A DNA stretch of 45,606 bases from CAZAFD01 sp964484785 (lineage in GTDB: Bacteria; Pseudomonadota; Alphaproteobacteria; Rickettsiales; UBA1997). The notes beneath the pieces are model-generated. The model was not told where the DNA came from. It was given only the letters and a program-made list of their open reading frames with translations, and did no database searches. The position numbers and the translations under genes were made by a program. This document shows, in pieces, positions 8,133-16,967 of the stretch. The stretch covers positions 1 to 45,606 of the forward strand of contig CAZAFD010000003.1 in assembly GCA_964484785.1 (NCBI GenBank). Direction: 5' to 3'. The number at the start of each line of letters is the position of its first letter. Within the stretch, counting starts at the first letter, position 1.

Positions 8133-11100
8133 ATGGCTTTAGATAGTACTTCTTCTTATGGATTATTAAGTTCAATGAATCAAAATCTCGATAGTATGGA
8201 TTTTGATGCGATTAAAATATCTATAGCTAGTCCTGAGAAGATTAGATCGTGGTCTTATGGCGAGGTAACGAAACCGGAGACCATAAATTATAGAACTTCT
8301 AAACCAGAAAGAGATGGTTTATTTTGTGCTAGAATTTTTGGACCGGTTAAGGATTATGAGTGTCTTTGTGGAAAGTATAAGAGGATTAAATACAAGGGTA
8401 TTATTTGCGAGAAGTGTGGTGTTGAAGTAACTCAATCCAGAGTAAGAAGAGAAAGAATGGGCCATATTGAACTAGCATGTCCTGTGTCCCATATTTGGTT
8501 TTTAAAATCTTTACCTTCGCGTATAAGTACTATTCTAGATATAATGCCAAAGTATGTTGAAAAGGTACTATACTTTGAAGCGTATGTTGTTACTGATGCT
8601 AAAATGTCTCCATTAGAAAATGGACAATTCTTAACAGAGGATGAATACATATCCTTAAAGAATCAGTTTGGTGAGGATGCTTTCACAGCTGGCATGGGAG
8701 CAGAAGCTATCAGGAAACTTTTGGAAGACATCGATTTAAAGGCATTAAAAACTAAACTTAGAAAAGAAATTAAAGAAACTAAATCTGAAATTAAAAGATC
8801 AAAGATTTTGAAAAGATTGAAGTTGGTTGAAGCATTCTTGGAATCTGGAAATCTTCCAGAATGGATGATACTGACTGTTCTACCTGTTATACCACCAGAT
8901 GTTAGACCTTTAGTCGCATTAGATGGCGGACACTTTGCTACTTCAGATTTAAATGAGTTATATAGAAGGGTTATAAATAGGAATAATCGTTTAAAAAGAC
9001 TGCTTGAACTTGATGCTCCAGACATAATAATTCGTAACGAGAAACGTATGTTACAAGAGGCTGTTGATGCCTTATTGGATAATACAAGGAGCAGCAATGT
9101 AGTTAAATCAGCAAGTAAGCGACCTTTCAAATCCTTAAGCGACATGCTTAAAGGTAAGCAAGGTAGATTCCGACAAAACTTGCTTGGTAAGCGTGTAGAC
9201 TACTCTGGTCGTTCTGTAATTGTGGTTGGACCTAACCTACAGTTACACCAATGCGGTATTCCAAAGAGAATGGCTTTAGAGTTATTTAAACCTTTTATAT
9301 TCTCTAAACTTGAATTATATGGAATGTCTAATTCTATTAGAATGTCTAAGAAAATGGTTGAATCTGAGAAGCCAGAGGTCTGGGATATTCTAGCAGAAGT
9401 TATTAAAGAGCATCCGGTACTTTTGAACAGGGCTCCAACCTTACATAGATTAAGTATTCAAGCCTTTGAACCATTATTGGTTGAAGGTAATGCAATTCAG
9501 TTACATCCATTAGTTTGTAAGGCCTTCAATGCGGATTTTGATGGAGACCAGATGGCTGTACATGTACCATTATCTATAGAGTCTCAAGTAGAGGCTAGAG
9601 TATTAATGATGTCTACTAATAACATTCTAAATCCTCAAAATGGTAAACCAATTATTACACCTTCTATGGATATGATATTTGGTGTTTATTACCTAACAAT
9701 GAACCCTAAAATAGATCAAAAACCTGATATTGCTATATCCGGTAACCAAGAACTCGAGTATGCTTTATTTAATAAGCGAATTGGTTTGCACGATAAGATC
9801 CTATATAGATATCAAATTACCAACGAAAATGGGGAACAAGAATATAAAAAGATAGAAACAACTCCTGGTAGGGTTAAAGTTTTTGATATATTCCCTGAGA
9901 GCTTCAGAAATAAATATGGCTTTAAATTCTTACAAGAGCCTATTACTAAAAAAAGCTTAGGTAAACTAGTAGATCTGATTTTTAAAGAGACAGATCAACA
10001 ACAAACTGCAAAGTTTTGTGATGATTTTAAAGATTTAGGCTTCAAAGAAAGTACCTTTACTGGTTTATCTGTGGGCAAGGATGACTTGTTGGTTCCGGAT
10101 AGTAAGTCCAAATTTGTTGAGGATGGTTTTGAAAGTATAAAGAAGGTTGATCATCAGTACCAAGAAGGTTTAATTACTGGCGGTGAAAGATATAATAAAA
10201 TTATAGATATTTGGACAGCTTGCGCAAATGCTCTTAAGGCCGACATGTCAGCTGACATCTCCAGAGATAAAAATCCCTTAACAGCTAACGCCTTTTACTT
10301 GATGGCAGATTCTGGAGCAAGAGGATCTGAAACTCAGATGCAACAAATGTGTGCTATAAAGGGTTTGGTTGCTAAGCCTAACGGTGAGATTATAGAAACA
10401 CCTATACTTTCCAACTTAAAAGAGGGCCTTTCTGTTCTTGAATACTTTATTTCTTCACACGGAGGTAGAAAAGGTACTGTAGATACATCATTAAAGACAG
10501 CTAATGCTGGTTACTTAACAAGAAGACTAGTTGATGTAGCTCAGGATTGTGTTGTGGTAGAGGAGGATTGCGGTACTACAGAAGGTGTAACTATGGAAGC
10601 TAGAATTGAAAATGGTAGAATAGTTGTTCCTTTGAGTGAGAAGATATTGGGTAGAGTTGTTATTAATGATGTTATTGACCCTAAGACACAAGAAGTCCTA
10701 GTTAAGAGTGGTACTATGCTTTTAGAGAAAGATTGCGATAGAATAGAGGAGGCTGACATTAAGCAAGTTTATGTTAGATCCATATTGTGTTGTCATAGTC
10801 ATGAAGGTGTCTGCGCTAAGTGTTATGGTAGGGACTTAACCTCTAGAAAACTTGTTAGCGTTGGAGAACCTGTTGGTATAGTAGCGGCTCAGGCTGTTGG
10901 TGAGCCTGGTGCGCAATTAACTTTAAATACAAAACACTTAAGTGGTGCTATCTCTGGTTCGGGAATACAGTCTTCTATTTCTGCTATGTCAGATGGTATA
11001 TTAAAAATTGCAAATCTTGAGGCATTAGTTGATAGGGATGGTAACCACATATGTTTAAGTAGAAATTGTGAATTACAACTCTTAAAAGATAAACAGGTAC

Positions 11101-12248
11101 TTGGTAAGTACAAGATACCTTATGGTTCTAAACTATATCGCTTTGACGGAGATAAAGTTTTAAAGGGTGATTCCCTTGCAGAATGGGATCCATATAATAT
11201 GCCGATTATTGCTCTAGAGTCAGGTATAGTAGAATACCAAGATCTTATAGAGAACGTTTCTTTAAAAGAAAGAATTGATGAAATGACAGGTATTTCTACC
11301 AAGGTTATTATAGATTGGAGAAAGAGTAATAATGGAAGGGGCTCCTTTAAACCTAGTCTATTGATCAGAAACGGTGATAATACCACTGAAAGTGAACTTT
11401 ATATTGGAACGGTTTTAAATGTTGTTAATAACCAAGAAGTAGTTAAAGGTGATATTATAGCAAGAATGCCGCGAGAATCTTCTCGAGAAAAGGATATTAC
11501 AAGCGGTTTACCTAGAGTATCTGAATTGTTTGAAGCTAGAAAACCTAAGAACTACTCTCTCATGAGTTATGTCGATGGAACTGTAAGATTTGATAAAGAT
11601 TATAGAATTAAGAAAAAGATTACTATTGTCCCAGATGATCCTAATGAGGCTCCTGTAGAATATATGATTCCAAAGGGTAAATATCTCTTTGTAGGAGATG
11701 GCGATAAAATTAAACGCGGCGATGTTTTAATGGATGGCACACCAGCTCCGCATGATATTTTAAAGACCTTAGGTATAGAGCAATTTGCTAAGTATATGGT
11801 TGAAGAGGTACAAAAAGTTTATGAAACTCAGGGTATTAATATTAATGATAAACACATAGAAATTATCCTAAGTATGATGCTTAAAAAGGTAGAAGTGGTT
11901 AACCCAGGCGAAACTACTTTAATTCTTGGTGAACATCTAGATAAAGATGAGTTTGAGGAAATCAATAAAAAGGCTATAAGCGAGGGCTTACAGCCGGCAG
12001 TTGCAGAAAGCGTGTTATTAGGTATTACTCGAGCATCATTACAGACCAAGTCCTTTATATCAGCTGCATCTTTCCAAGAGACTACAAGGGTTTTAACAGA
12101 TGCATCTATTTTAGGTAAAGTAGACAAACTAAGAGGTTTGAAAGAAAACGTGATAGTTGGTAAACTTATACCGGCAGGTACAGGTCTCTTATTAGAAAGG
12201 TTAAAAAAAGAAGCAAAATCTCATAAAGATATAGAGGTTCAAGAATAA
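8133..12248 (+). CDS. rpoC: DNA-directed RNA polymerase subunit beta'
   Basis: This is the beta' subunit, carrying the active-site magnesium. It has 1,371 residues. The N-terminal zinc ribbon is present (CLCGKYKR near residue 75, CEKCGVEV near residue 93). The catalytic triad motif NADFDGDQMAVH falls at about residues 466-477. The second zinc site (CCHSHEGVCAKCYG) and the trigger loop region (VGEPGAQLTLNTKH) are intact. It ends 5 bp before a strong terminator, closing the tuf-rpoC block. Confidence 0.99.
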   Translation: MALDSTSSYGLLSSMNQNLDSMDFDAIKISIASPEKIRSWSYGEVTKPETINYRTSKPERDGLFCARIFGPVKDYECLCGKYKRIKYKGIICEKCGVEVTQSRVRRERMGHIELACPVSHIWFLKSLPSRISTILDIMPKYVEKVLYFEAYVVTDAKMSPLENGQFLTEDEYISLKNQFGEDAFTAGMGAEAIRKLLEDIDLKALKTKLRKEIKETKSEIKRSKILKRLKLVEAFLESGNLPEWMILTVLPVIPPDVRPLVALDGGHFATSDLNELYRRVINRNNRLKRLLELDAPDIIIRNEKRMLQEAVDALLDNTRSSNVVKSASKRPFKSLSDMLKGKQGRFRQNLLGKRVDYSGRSVIVVGPNLQLHQCGIPKRMALELFKPFIFSKLELYGMSNSIRMSKKMVESEKPEVWDILAEVIKEHPVLLNRAPTLHRLSIQAFEPLLVEGNAIQLHPLVCKAFNADFDGDQMAVHVPLSIESQVEARVLMMSTNNILNPQNGKPIITPSMDMIFGVYYLTMNPKIDQKPDIAISGNQELEYALFNKRIGLHDKILYRYQITNENGEQEYKKIETTPGRVKVFDIFPESFRNKYGFKFLQEPITKKSLGKLVDLIFKETDQQQTAKFCDDFKDLGFKESTFTGLSVGKDDLLVPDSKSKFVEDGFESIKKVDHQYQEGLITGGERYNKIIDIWTACANALKADMSADISRDKNPLTANAFYLMADSGARGSETQMQQMCAIKGLVAKPNGEIIETPILSNLKEGLSVLEYFISSHGGRKGTVDTSLKTANAGYLTRRLVDVAQDCVVVEEDCGTTEGVTMEARIENGRIVVPLSEKILGRVVINDVIDPKTQEVLVKSGTMLLEKDCDRIEEADIKQVYVRSILCCHSHEGVCAKCYGRDLTSRKLVSVGEPVGIVAAQAVGEPGAQLTLNTKHLSGAISGSGIQSSISAMSDGILKIANLEALVDRDGNHICLSRNCELQLLKDKQVLGKYKIPYGSKLYRFDGDKVLKGDSLAEWDPYNMPIIALESGIVEYQDLIENVSLKERIDEMTGISTKVIIDWRKSNNGRGSFKPSLLIRNGDNTTESELYIGTVLNVVNNQEVVKGDIIARMPRESSREKDITSGLPRVSELFEARKPKNYSLMSYVDGTVRFDKDYRIKKKITIVPDDPNEAPVEYMIPKGKYLFVGDGDKIKRGDVLMDGTPAPHDILKTLGIEQFAKYMVEEVQKVYETQGININDKHIEIILSMMLKKVEVVNPGETTLILGEHLDKDEFEEINKKAISEGLQPAVAESVLLGITRASLQTKSFISAASFQETTRVLTDASILGKVDKLRGLKENVIVGKLIPAGTGLLLERLKKEAKSHKDIEVQE

Positions 12249-12252
12249 TATT

Positions 12253-12280
12253 TAGAGTGCCAAGGCACTCTATATTTTTT
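12253..12280 (+). terminator. Intrinsic terminator after rpoC
   Basis: The stem TAGAGTGCC (12253-12261) pairs with GGCACTCTA (12264-12272), and the run TATTTTTT follows. It lies just after the rpoC stop and marks the end of the polymerase operon. Confidence 0.9.
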
Positions 12281-12302
12281 ATATTTAGTTGATGGGGTAA
12301 AA

Positions 12303-13316
12303 ATGTTAAAAAAAATAGCAGTAGTAGGCGCAACAGGTAATGTTGGACGACAATTTTTGTCTATCTTGGCCCAACGTAAATTTCCTGTGGAAGAGGTAGT
12401 CGCATTAGCATCTCGTAAATCTGTCGGTAAGGAGTTAAGTTATGGAGATAAGGTTTTAAAAGTTGGGCTTTTAGACGAATATGACTTTTCTGATACGCAA
12501 ATAGCTTTGTTTTCCGCGGGAAGCCAAGTAGCTAAAATATATGGTGCCAAGGCAAGTTCTCAAGGATGTATAGTAATTGATAATAGTTCATACTATAGAT
12601 ACTTTGATGACATACCTTTAATAGTTCCAGAAGTAAATCCTGATGATATTCAATACTATAAAAACAGAAATATCATCGCCAACCCAAATTGTTCAACTAT
12701 ACAAATGTTAGTTGCACTTAAGCCTATACATGATTTAAGTAAGATTAAGAGAATAGTTGTTTCCACATATCAAGCAGTATCTGGTGCTGGTAAGGAGGCA
12801 ATGGATGAATTGTTTTTACACACTAAAAAGGTTTATGAAAATGAGTTTTTAAGCCCCGTACAATTCCATAAATCTATCGCCTTTAATGTAATTCCACAAA
12901 TTGATATTCCAATGGAAGATGGAAGTTATAGAGAAGAATGGAAGATGGTTCAGGAAACGCAAAAAATTTTAGATAAGAGTATAAAAGTATCTGCAACATG
13001 TGTTAGAGTGCCTGTATTTAATTGCCATTCAGAATCTATTAATGTAGAACTTGCAAAATCTATTGATCTTGATGAGTTAAGAGATTTATATGAAGCTGAT
13101 CCAGCTGTTATGCTTCTAGATAGACCTGACGAGTATGTCTTTGCTAGCCCAAAGGAATGTTCATTAGACGACTGTGTTTATGTTTCTAGGTTAAGACGGG
13201 ATACATCAGTTAAAAATGGGTTAAATTTATGGGTGGTAGCAGATAATTTAAGAAAAGGCGCGGCCCTAAATGCTATACAAATTGCAGAATTGCTAATAAG
13301 TCGTTATAGTATTTAA
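12303..13316 (+). CDS. asd: Aspartate-semialdehyde dehydrogenase
   Basis: This enzyme reduces beta-aspartyl phosphate to aspartate semialdehyde with NADPH, a step shared by the diaminopimelate, lysine, threonine and methionine pathways. At 337 residues it is of normal length. The NADP-binding GATGNVG lies at residues 9-15, and the catalytic cysteine is in NPNCST (Cys130). In a reduced genome asd is typically kept to supply diaminopimelate for peptidoglycan. It starts 54 bp after rpoC, beyond the terminator. Its stop is immediately followed by the first base of the long repeat at 13317. Confidence 0.97.
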   Translation: MLKKIAVVGATGNVGRQFLSILAQRKFPVEEVVALASRKSVGKELSYGDKVLKVGLLDEYDFSDTQIALFSAGSQVAKIYGAKASSQGCIVIDNSSYYRYFDDIPLIVPEVNPDDIQYYKNRNIIANPNCSTIQMLVALKPIHDLSKIKRIVVSTYQAVSGAGKEAMDELFLHTKKVYENEFLSPVQFHKSIAFNVIPQIDIPMEDGSYREEWKMVQETQKILDKSIKVSATCVRVPVFNCHSESINVELAKSIDLDELRDLYEADPAVMLLDRPDEYVFASPKECSLDDCVYVSRLRRDTSVKNGLNLWVVADNLRKGAALNAIQIAELLISRYSI

Positions 13317-13337
13317 TTGACTATTTAAACCCTATAA

Positions 13338-13367
13338 ATATTTTATATAAAATATAAAATATTTTAT
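13338..13367. promoter_or_regulatory. Overlapping AT palindromes in the rpmB leader
   Basis: An 18-bp perfect palindrome (13338-13355) overlaps a 14-bp palindrome (13354-13367), between a TTGACT at 13317-13322 and the rpmB start. TTGACT resembles a -35 box, but the best -10 at 16-18 bp spacing is poor, so the promoter call is weak. The palindromes could act as an asd terminator, a leader hairpin or an operator. The same elements occur before the second rpmB at 14719-14748. Confidence 0.4.
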
Positions 13368-13391
13368 TAAAAATTATTAAGCTGTTTTAAA

Positions 13392-13682
13392 ATGACTAAG
13401 AAATGTGATTTAGTAAATGGAATTAAGCCATTAGCTGGAAATAATGTATCACACTCAAATAGAAGAACGAGAAGAATATTTATTCCAAATTTACATACTA
13501 TGAAATTCCATAGTGATATACTAGGTATTGATATTAAGTTAAAGATAGCATCTAAGACATTAAGAACAATAAATAAATATGGAAACATAGATAATTTCTT
13601 AATAAACTTTGGATATAACAAATTATCTGACAAAGGTAGAATTCTACGTAGAAAGCTTTTAAAGAAAAGACAAGCTCAATAA
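13392..13682 (+). CDS. rpmB: 50S ribosomal protein L28, copy 1
   Basis: L28 is a small protein of the large ribosomal subunit. The 96-residue product has the family signature: a N-terminal C...GIKPLAGNNVSHSNRRTRR segment followed by FIPNLHT, and the later SKTLRTINKYG. Alphaproteobacterial L28 proteins are typically longer than the 78-residue E. coli form, so the length is normal. The protein is identical to that encoded at 14773-15063, and so is the DNA. Its stop is 29 bp before the pilin-like gene, suggesting co-transcription with it. Confidence 0.95.
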   Translation: MTKKCDLVNGIKPLAGNNVSHSNRRTRRIFIPNLHTMKFHSDILGIDIKLKIASKTLRTINKYGNIDNFLINFGYNKLSDKGRILRRKLLKKRQAQ

Positions 13683-13711
13683 AAACAGGATATATATTTT
13701 ATTTACATTAT

Positions 13712-14668
13712 ATGAAGTCTAAGAATGGTTTTAGTTTATTAGAGTTATCGATTTCCTTAATAGTGATTAGTATAGTCACTACAGCTGTTTTGGCTTTAAT
13801 ACCAGTTATATATAAAATGCGTGATGCACGCTTAACTGCAGAGCGGCTTAAGGTTCTCGATAATGCCATTAAGGCATATATCCTTAAACATGAAAAACTA
13901 CCTCTTCCTGCTGATATAAAACTGACACCAAGTCATACAAAATTTGGTCGAGAAGTATCTTCAACTTCTGATCTTAAAACCATAAAGAATACTATTTACG
14001 TTGGTACCGTACCAGTATTTGACCTAGGTCTATCTAGCCAATATATGACTGATGGCTATGGTAATAAGTTTGTGTATCAAGTTAAAAAAACTTGCTGTGG
14101 AGATGAACAGGTGTTCAATTGTGCAAAAGAGTCAAGTGATAATATTACTCTTCAGATTGATGATAAAAGCCAAGATGTTGTTTATGCAATTATATCTAAT
14201 GGACCCAATAGAATTGGTGCTTTTTCCTTGACGAAGGATTATTCTGACAACATTAAATCTAATATTTTAGTAGAAGAAAAATCTAATACATACAAATATG
14301 CAGACGATGTATATCATACGGTAAATACAAGTAGAAGCTTTGATGATATGGTATTATATAGTGATGGCGATGTGCTTGTAAGTAAACTTGGTCTTCAATA
14401 CAGGGATTGTAAATTAAAGTCCATTGATCATATTAAAAGCCTGTTAGATTTAGACTCCTCGTATGACTGTCTAGATATTAAAAACGACGACTGTAGTACT
14501 TTCACTAATACTTTGCGTTACAATCAAAAGATAATTATTACTTTTAAATCCACAAACGATTCCTCGGTAGATGATTCTGATACAGAAGATTCTATAAAGT
14601 ATAAAGTTTATCTTCTAGTATGCGGATATAATGGAAAAATAATGTCTTTTAATATATCAAAGAATTAA
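13712..14668 (+). CDS. Type IV pilin/pseudopilin-like protein, variant A
   Basis: The product has 318 residues. It begins with a class III (prepilin) signal, MKSKNG followed by FSLLELSISL, with cleavage predicted after Gly6 and the conserved Glu at mature position 5, then a hydrophobic helix to about residue 30. AIKAYILKHEKLPLPAD and VPVFDLGL resemble a family of pilin-like proteins seen in intracellular alphaproteobacteria. Residues 1-121 match the downstream paralogue except Met112/Ile. The remainder is different, apart from a short YAIISNG(x)N motif. The C-terminal domain contains several cysteines. Pilus subunit, pseudopilin or surface adhesin are all possible; the partner systems are not in the window, except a prepilin peptidase at 38364. 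Confidence 0.85.
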   Translation: MKSKNGFSLLELSISLIVISIVTTAVLALIPVIYKMRDARLTAERLKVLDNAIKAYILKHEKLPLPADIKLTPSHTKFGREVSSTSDLKTIKNTIYVGTVPVFDLGLSSQYMTDGYGNKFVYQVKKTCCGDEQVFNCAKESSDNITLQIDDKSQDVVYAIISNGPNRIGAFSLTKDYSDNIKSNILVEEKSNTYKYADDVYHTVNTSRSFDDMVLYSDGDVLVSKLGLQYRDCKLKSIDHIKSLLDLDSSYDCLDIKNDDCSTFTNTLRYNQKIIITFKSTNDSSVDDSDTEDSIKYKVYLLVCGYNGKIMSFNISKN

Positions 14669-14697
14669 AAATAATATTATTACCAAATACCTTATTG

Positions 14698-15457
14698 TTG
14701 ACTATTTAAACCCTATAAATATTTTATATAAAATATAAAATATTTTATTAAAAATTATTAAGCTGTTTTAAAATGACTAAGAAATGTGATTTAGTAAATG
14801 GAATTAAGCCATTAGCTGGAAATAATGTATCACACTCAAATAGAAGAACGAGAAGAATATTTATTCCAAATTTACATACTATGAAATTCCATAGTGATAT
14901 ACTAGGTATTGATATTAAGTTAAAGATAGCATCTAAGACATTAAGAACAATAAATAAATATGGAAACATAGATAATTTCTTAATAAACTTTGGATATAAC
15001 AAATTATCTGACAAAGGTAGAATTCTACGTAGAAAGCTTTTAAAGAAAAGACAAGCTCAATAAAAACAGGATATATATTTTATTTACATTATATGAAGTC
15101 TAAGAATGGTTTTAGTTTATTAGAGTTATCGATTTCCTTAATAGTGATTAGTATAGTCACTACAGCTGTTTTGGCTTTAATACCAGTTATATATAAAATG
15201 CGTGATGCACGCTTAACTGCAGAGCGGCTTAAGGTTCTCGATAATGCCATTAAGGCATATATCCTTAAACATGAAAAACTACCTCTTCCTGCTGATATAA
15301 AACTGACACCAAGTCATACAAAATTTGGTCGAGAAGTATCTTCAACTTCTGATCTTAAAACCATAAAGAATACTATTTATGTTGGTACCGTACCAGTATT
15401 TGACTTAGGTCTATCTAGTCAATATATAACTGATGGCTATGGTAATAAGTTTGTGTA
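14698..15457 (+). repeat. Direct repeat, copy 2 (leader + rpmB + pilin N-terminus)
   Basis: This is the second copy of the 760-bp segment described at 13317. It begins 29 bp after the stop of pilin variant A and carries its own TTGACT leader, palindromes, complete rpmB and pilin codons 1-121. Identity with copy 1 is complete to base 15379 and stays very high to 15457, where it stops inside the coding region. Confidence 0.97.
14773..15063 (+). CDS. rpmB: 50S ribosomal protein L28, copy 2
   Basis: The sequence is identical at the DNA level to the rpmB at 13392-13682 and encodes the same 96-residue L28. A second identical copy of a single-copy ribosomal protein gene is unusual, especially in a compact genome. 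Both copies look intact, with the same start context and stop, so neither can be called a pseudogene. Identity is explained by recent duplication or continuing gene conversion within the repeat. Confidence 0.95.
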   Translation: MTKKCDLVNGIKPLAGNNVSHSNRRTRRIFIPNLHTMKFHSDILGIDIKLKIASKTLRTINKYGNIDNFLINFGYNKLSDKGRILRRKLLKKRQAQ

Positions 15458-16052
15458 CATGGTGCATAAGGGCTGTACAGCAAATAAAATCGTTAGTTCT
15501 AACTGCGGAACTTCCAGTGATGACTTAATTAAAATTAAATTTAATTGTGATGCTCCTGTTTTAGAAAATGTTACTTATGCCATAATATCAAATGGTGTCA
15601 ATGGGTATGGAGCCTATAGTTTGGAATTTAGCACGCCAAATTATTTGGGAGAGACTGGTAGTACTAGTAATAAATATGCCTCTATTGCTTATGACCTTAC
15701 TGATGGTCTTATAGATTATACGGCCTTTGAAGATAAGGACGCTAGTGGTCTATTAAGCTACGCAACAAAAGAGCAACTCATGGTTGAGCTAAATCTAAGA
15801 TTTACTGATTGCCATATTAATAGTGGTGACATCGAGGATGACATTGAGAAGTACTGCAGTAGCCAAGATATTACATGGCCAAACGATTTACCTCATTCAA
15901 TAAAATATGGTAAGAGATTTGTTTCCGATGCTTATGAGGTTGTGATTACGAGTCAAGCTGGTTATAATAAACAGAAACATAGATGCGTAATAGAATGTTT
16001 ACCAGAAGGACAGCTATCTGTATATTTTGAAATCTTGGATCATAATAGCTAG
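15093..16052 (+). CDS. Type IV pilin/pseudopilin-like protein, variant B
   Basis: The product has 319 residues. Its first 121 residues equal those of variant A except Ile112, including the prepilin cleavage site after Gly6 and the N-terminal hydrophobic helix. From residue 122 the sequence is different, but it keeps the same architecture: early cysteines, then YAIISNGVNGYGAYSL, where variant A has YAIISNGPNRIGAFSL. The two are therefore old paralogues whose 5' ends have been made uniform recently. The C-terminal part carries several cysteines that could form disulfides. Function is unproven; a surface-exposed pilin-like role is inferred from the signal and the variable distal domain. Confidence 0.85.
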   Translation: MKSKNGFSLLELSISLIVISIVTTAVLALIPVIYKMRDARLTAERLKVLDNAIKAYILKHEKLPLPADIKLTPSHTKFGREVSSTSDLKTIKNTIYVGTVPVFDLGLSSQYITDGYGNKFVYMVHKGCTANKIVSSNCGTSSDDLIKIKFNCDAPVLENVTYAIISNGVNGYGAYSLEFSTPNYLGETGSTSNKYASIAYDLTDGLIDYTAFEDKDASGLLSYATKEQLMVELNLRFTDCHINSGDIEDDIEKYCSSQDITWPNDLPHSIKYGKRFVSDAYEVVITSQAGYNKQKHRCVIECLPEGQLSVYFEILDHNS

Positions 16053-16112
16053 CTTTGACATTTAATTTTATTTTATTACCCTTTAACATAGGGATATGTT
16101 GTTTATAGCATT

Positions 16113-16967
16113 ATGAGCAAAATACTTTTTTTTACGAACGTCAAAAATTCTATAACTTTTATACTAAAGCACGTATTTTTGTTTACTATAAACAATATCT
16201 TGTTAGATCTTTGTTTTTTTAGAAAAATATCCCAGATTTTAGGACCAAACCATAGTCTTGTTAATTTTAAACATTATAGCAAATTAACATTAATTTTATT
16301 TGTCTGCTCTTATATATTTTTTGTCGTAAAAAGTATTCTATATTGTACCGCGGCAGAGGACGATTCTACAGGAGCAAAAACAGGTTTTTTAGACTACTTT
16401 TCTGAAATATTTGATAGATTTTTTGCCGTGTTGTCTACAGGATTAATGTTTATTGGTTTTACTATTATAACTAGTATATTGTTGATACTTCCTGGTTTAT
16501 TTTTCATAAATTGTGGCATATATTTTATAGTGTACTGTGCAGGTAAAACTCCACGTATTAAAAGCTTAAATGAGACTAAATCTAAATATATTGGCTTTGA
16601 GACGATATCAAAAAGCTGGGAAATTTGTGAGTATAAAAGATTTAAACTGGTTTTTACTAACCTACTAATGTGTGCTCTAACCTATTTTACACTTATTTAC
16701 ATTAATACACGTACTTTCAGTATTAGCTATTATGGCAATATTAATAATCTCTTAAAATTGTTATTGTTAGATACCTTTCTGATCTTTATAATACAAACTG
16801 GTTTTACATTGGATAGATTAGATAGCGAAGATTTAGAAGAGAGTATATCTCAGGAGAAACAAAAGAAATATGAGATGGAAAAGAGCAATATAGATTATTC
16901 TCTAGACAGAAAAGTGAAACAAGCAAAAGGTCTTAGCGAATTTTATGAGCCAAAAAAACTTAGATAA
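16113..16967 (+). CDS. Multi-pass membrane protein of unknown function
   Basis: I do not recognise this 284-residue protein. It has several hydrophobic segments, at about residues 16-35, 56-78, 102-138, 182-200 and 210-228, and a charged C-terminal tail (about 234-284) rich in Glu and Lys, likely cytoplasmic and partly coiled coil. The double hydrophobic stretch with LPGLFF in the middle recalls DUF975/glycerophosphodiesterase-type membrane domains, but this is only a resemblance. Its 3' end overlaps tatD by 23 bp, so the two are probably translated from one message. A TTGACA lies at 16055-16060 upstream, without a clear -10. Confidence 0.7.
   Translation: MSKILFFTNVKNSITFILKHVFLFTINNILLDLCFFRKISQILGPNHSLVNFKHYSKLTLILFVCSYIFFVVKSILYCTAAEDDSTGAKTGFLDYFSEIFDRFFAVLSTGLMFIGFTIITSILLILPGLFFINCGIYFIVYCAGKTPRIKSLNETKSKYIGFETISKSWEICEYKRFKLVFTNLLMCALTYFTLIYINTRTFSISYYGNINNLLKLLLLDTFLIFIIQTGFTLDRLDSEDLEESISQEKQKKYEMEKSNIDYSLDRKVKQAKGLSEFYEPKKLR

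Larger units (their letters stand above)
13317..14076 (+). repeat. Direct repeat, copy 1 (leader + rpmB + pilin N-terminus)
   Basis: This segment recurs at 14698-15457, an offset of exactly 1,381 bp. Bases 13317-13998 are identical to the second copy (682 bp). From 13999 to 14076 there are four substitutions, all transitions (13999, 14024, 14038, 14047); only the last changes an amino acid (Met112 to Ile). From 14077 the two sequences are unrelated at the DNA level. The left edge falls on the first base after the asd stop. No terminal inverted repeats or transposase flank the unit, so it is not an insertion sequence. Confidence 0.97.

Noticed and set aside
13317..15457. Insertion sequence or composite transposon
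   Set aside because: No transposase, terminal inverted repeats or target duplication; the repeated cargo is rpmB and a pilin 5' end.
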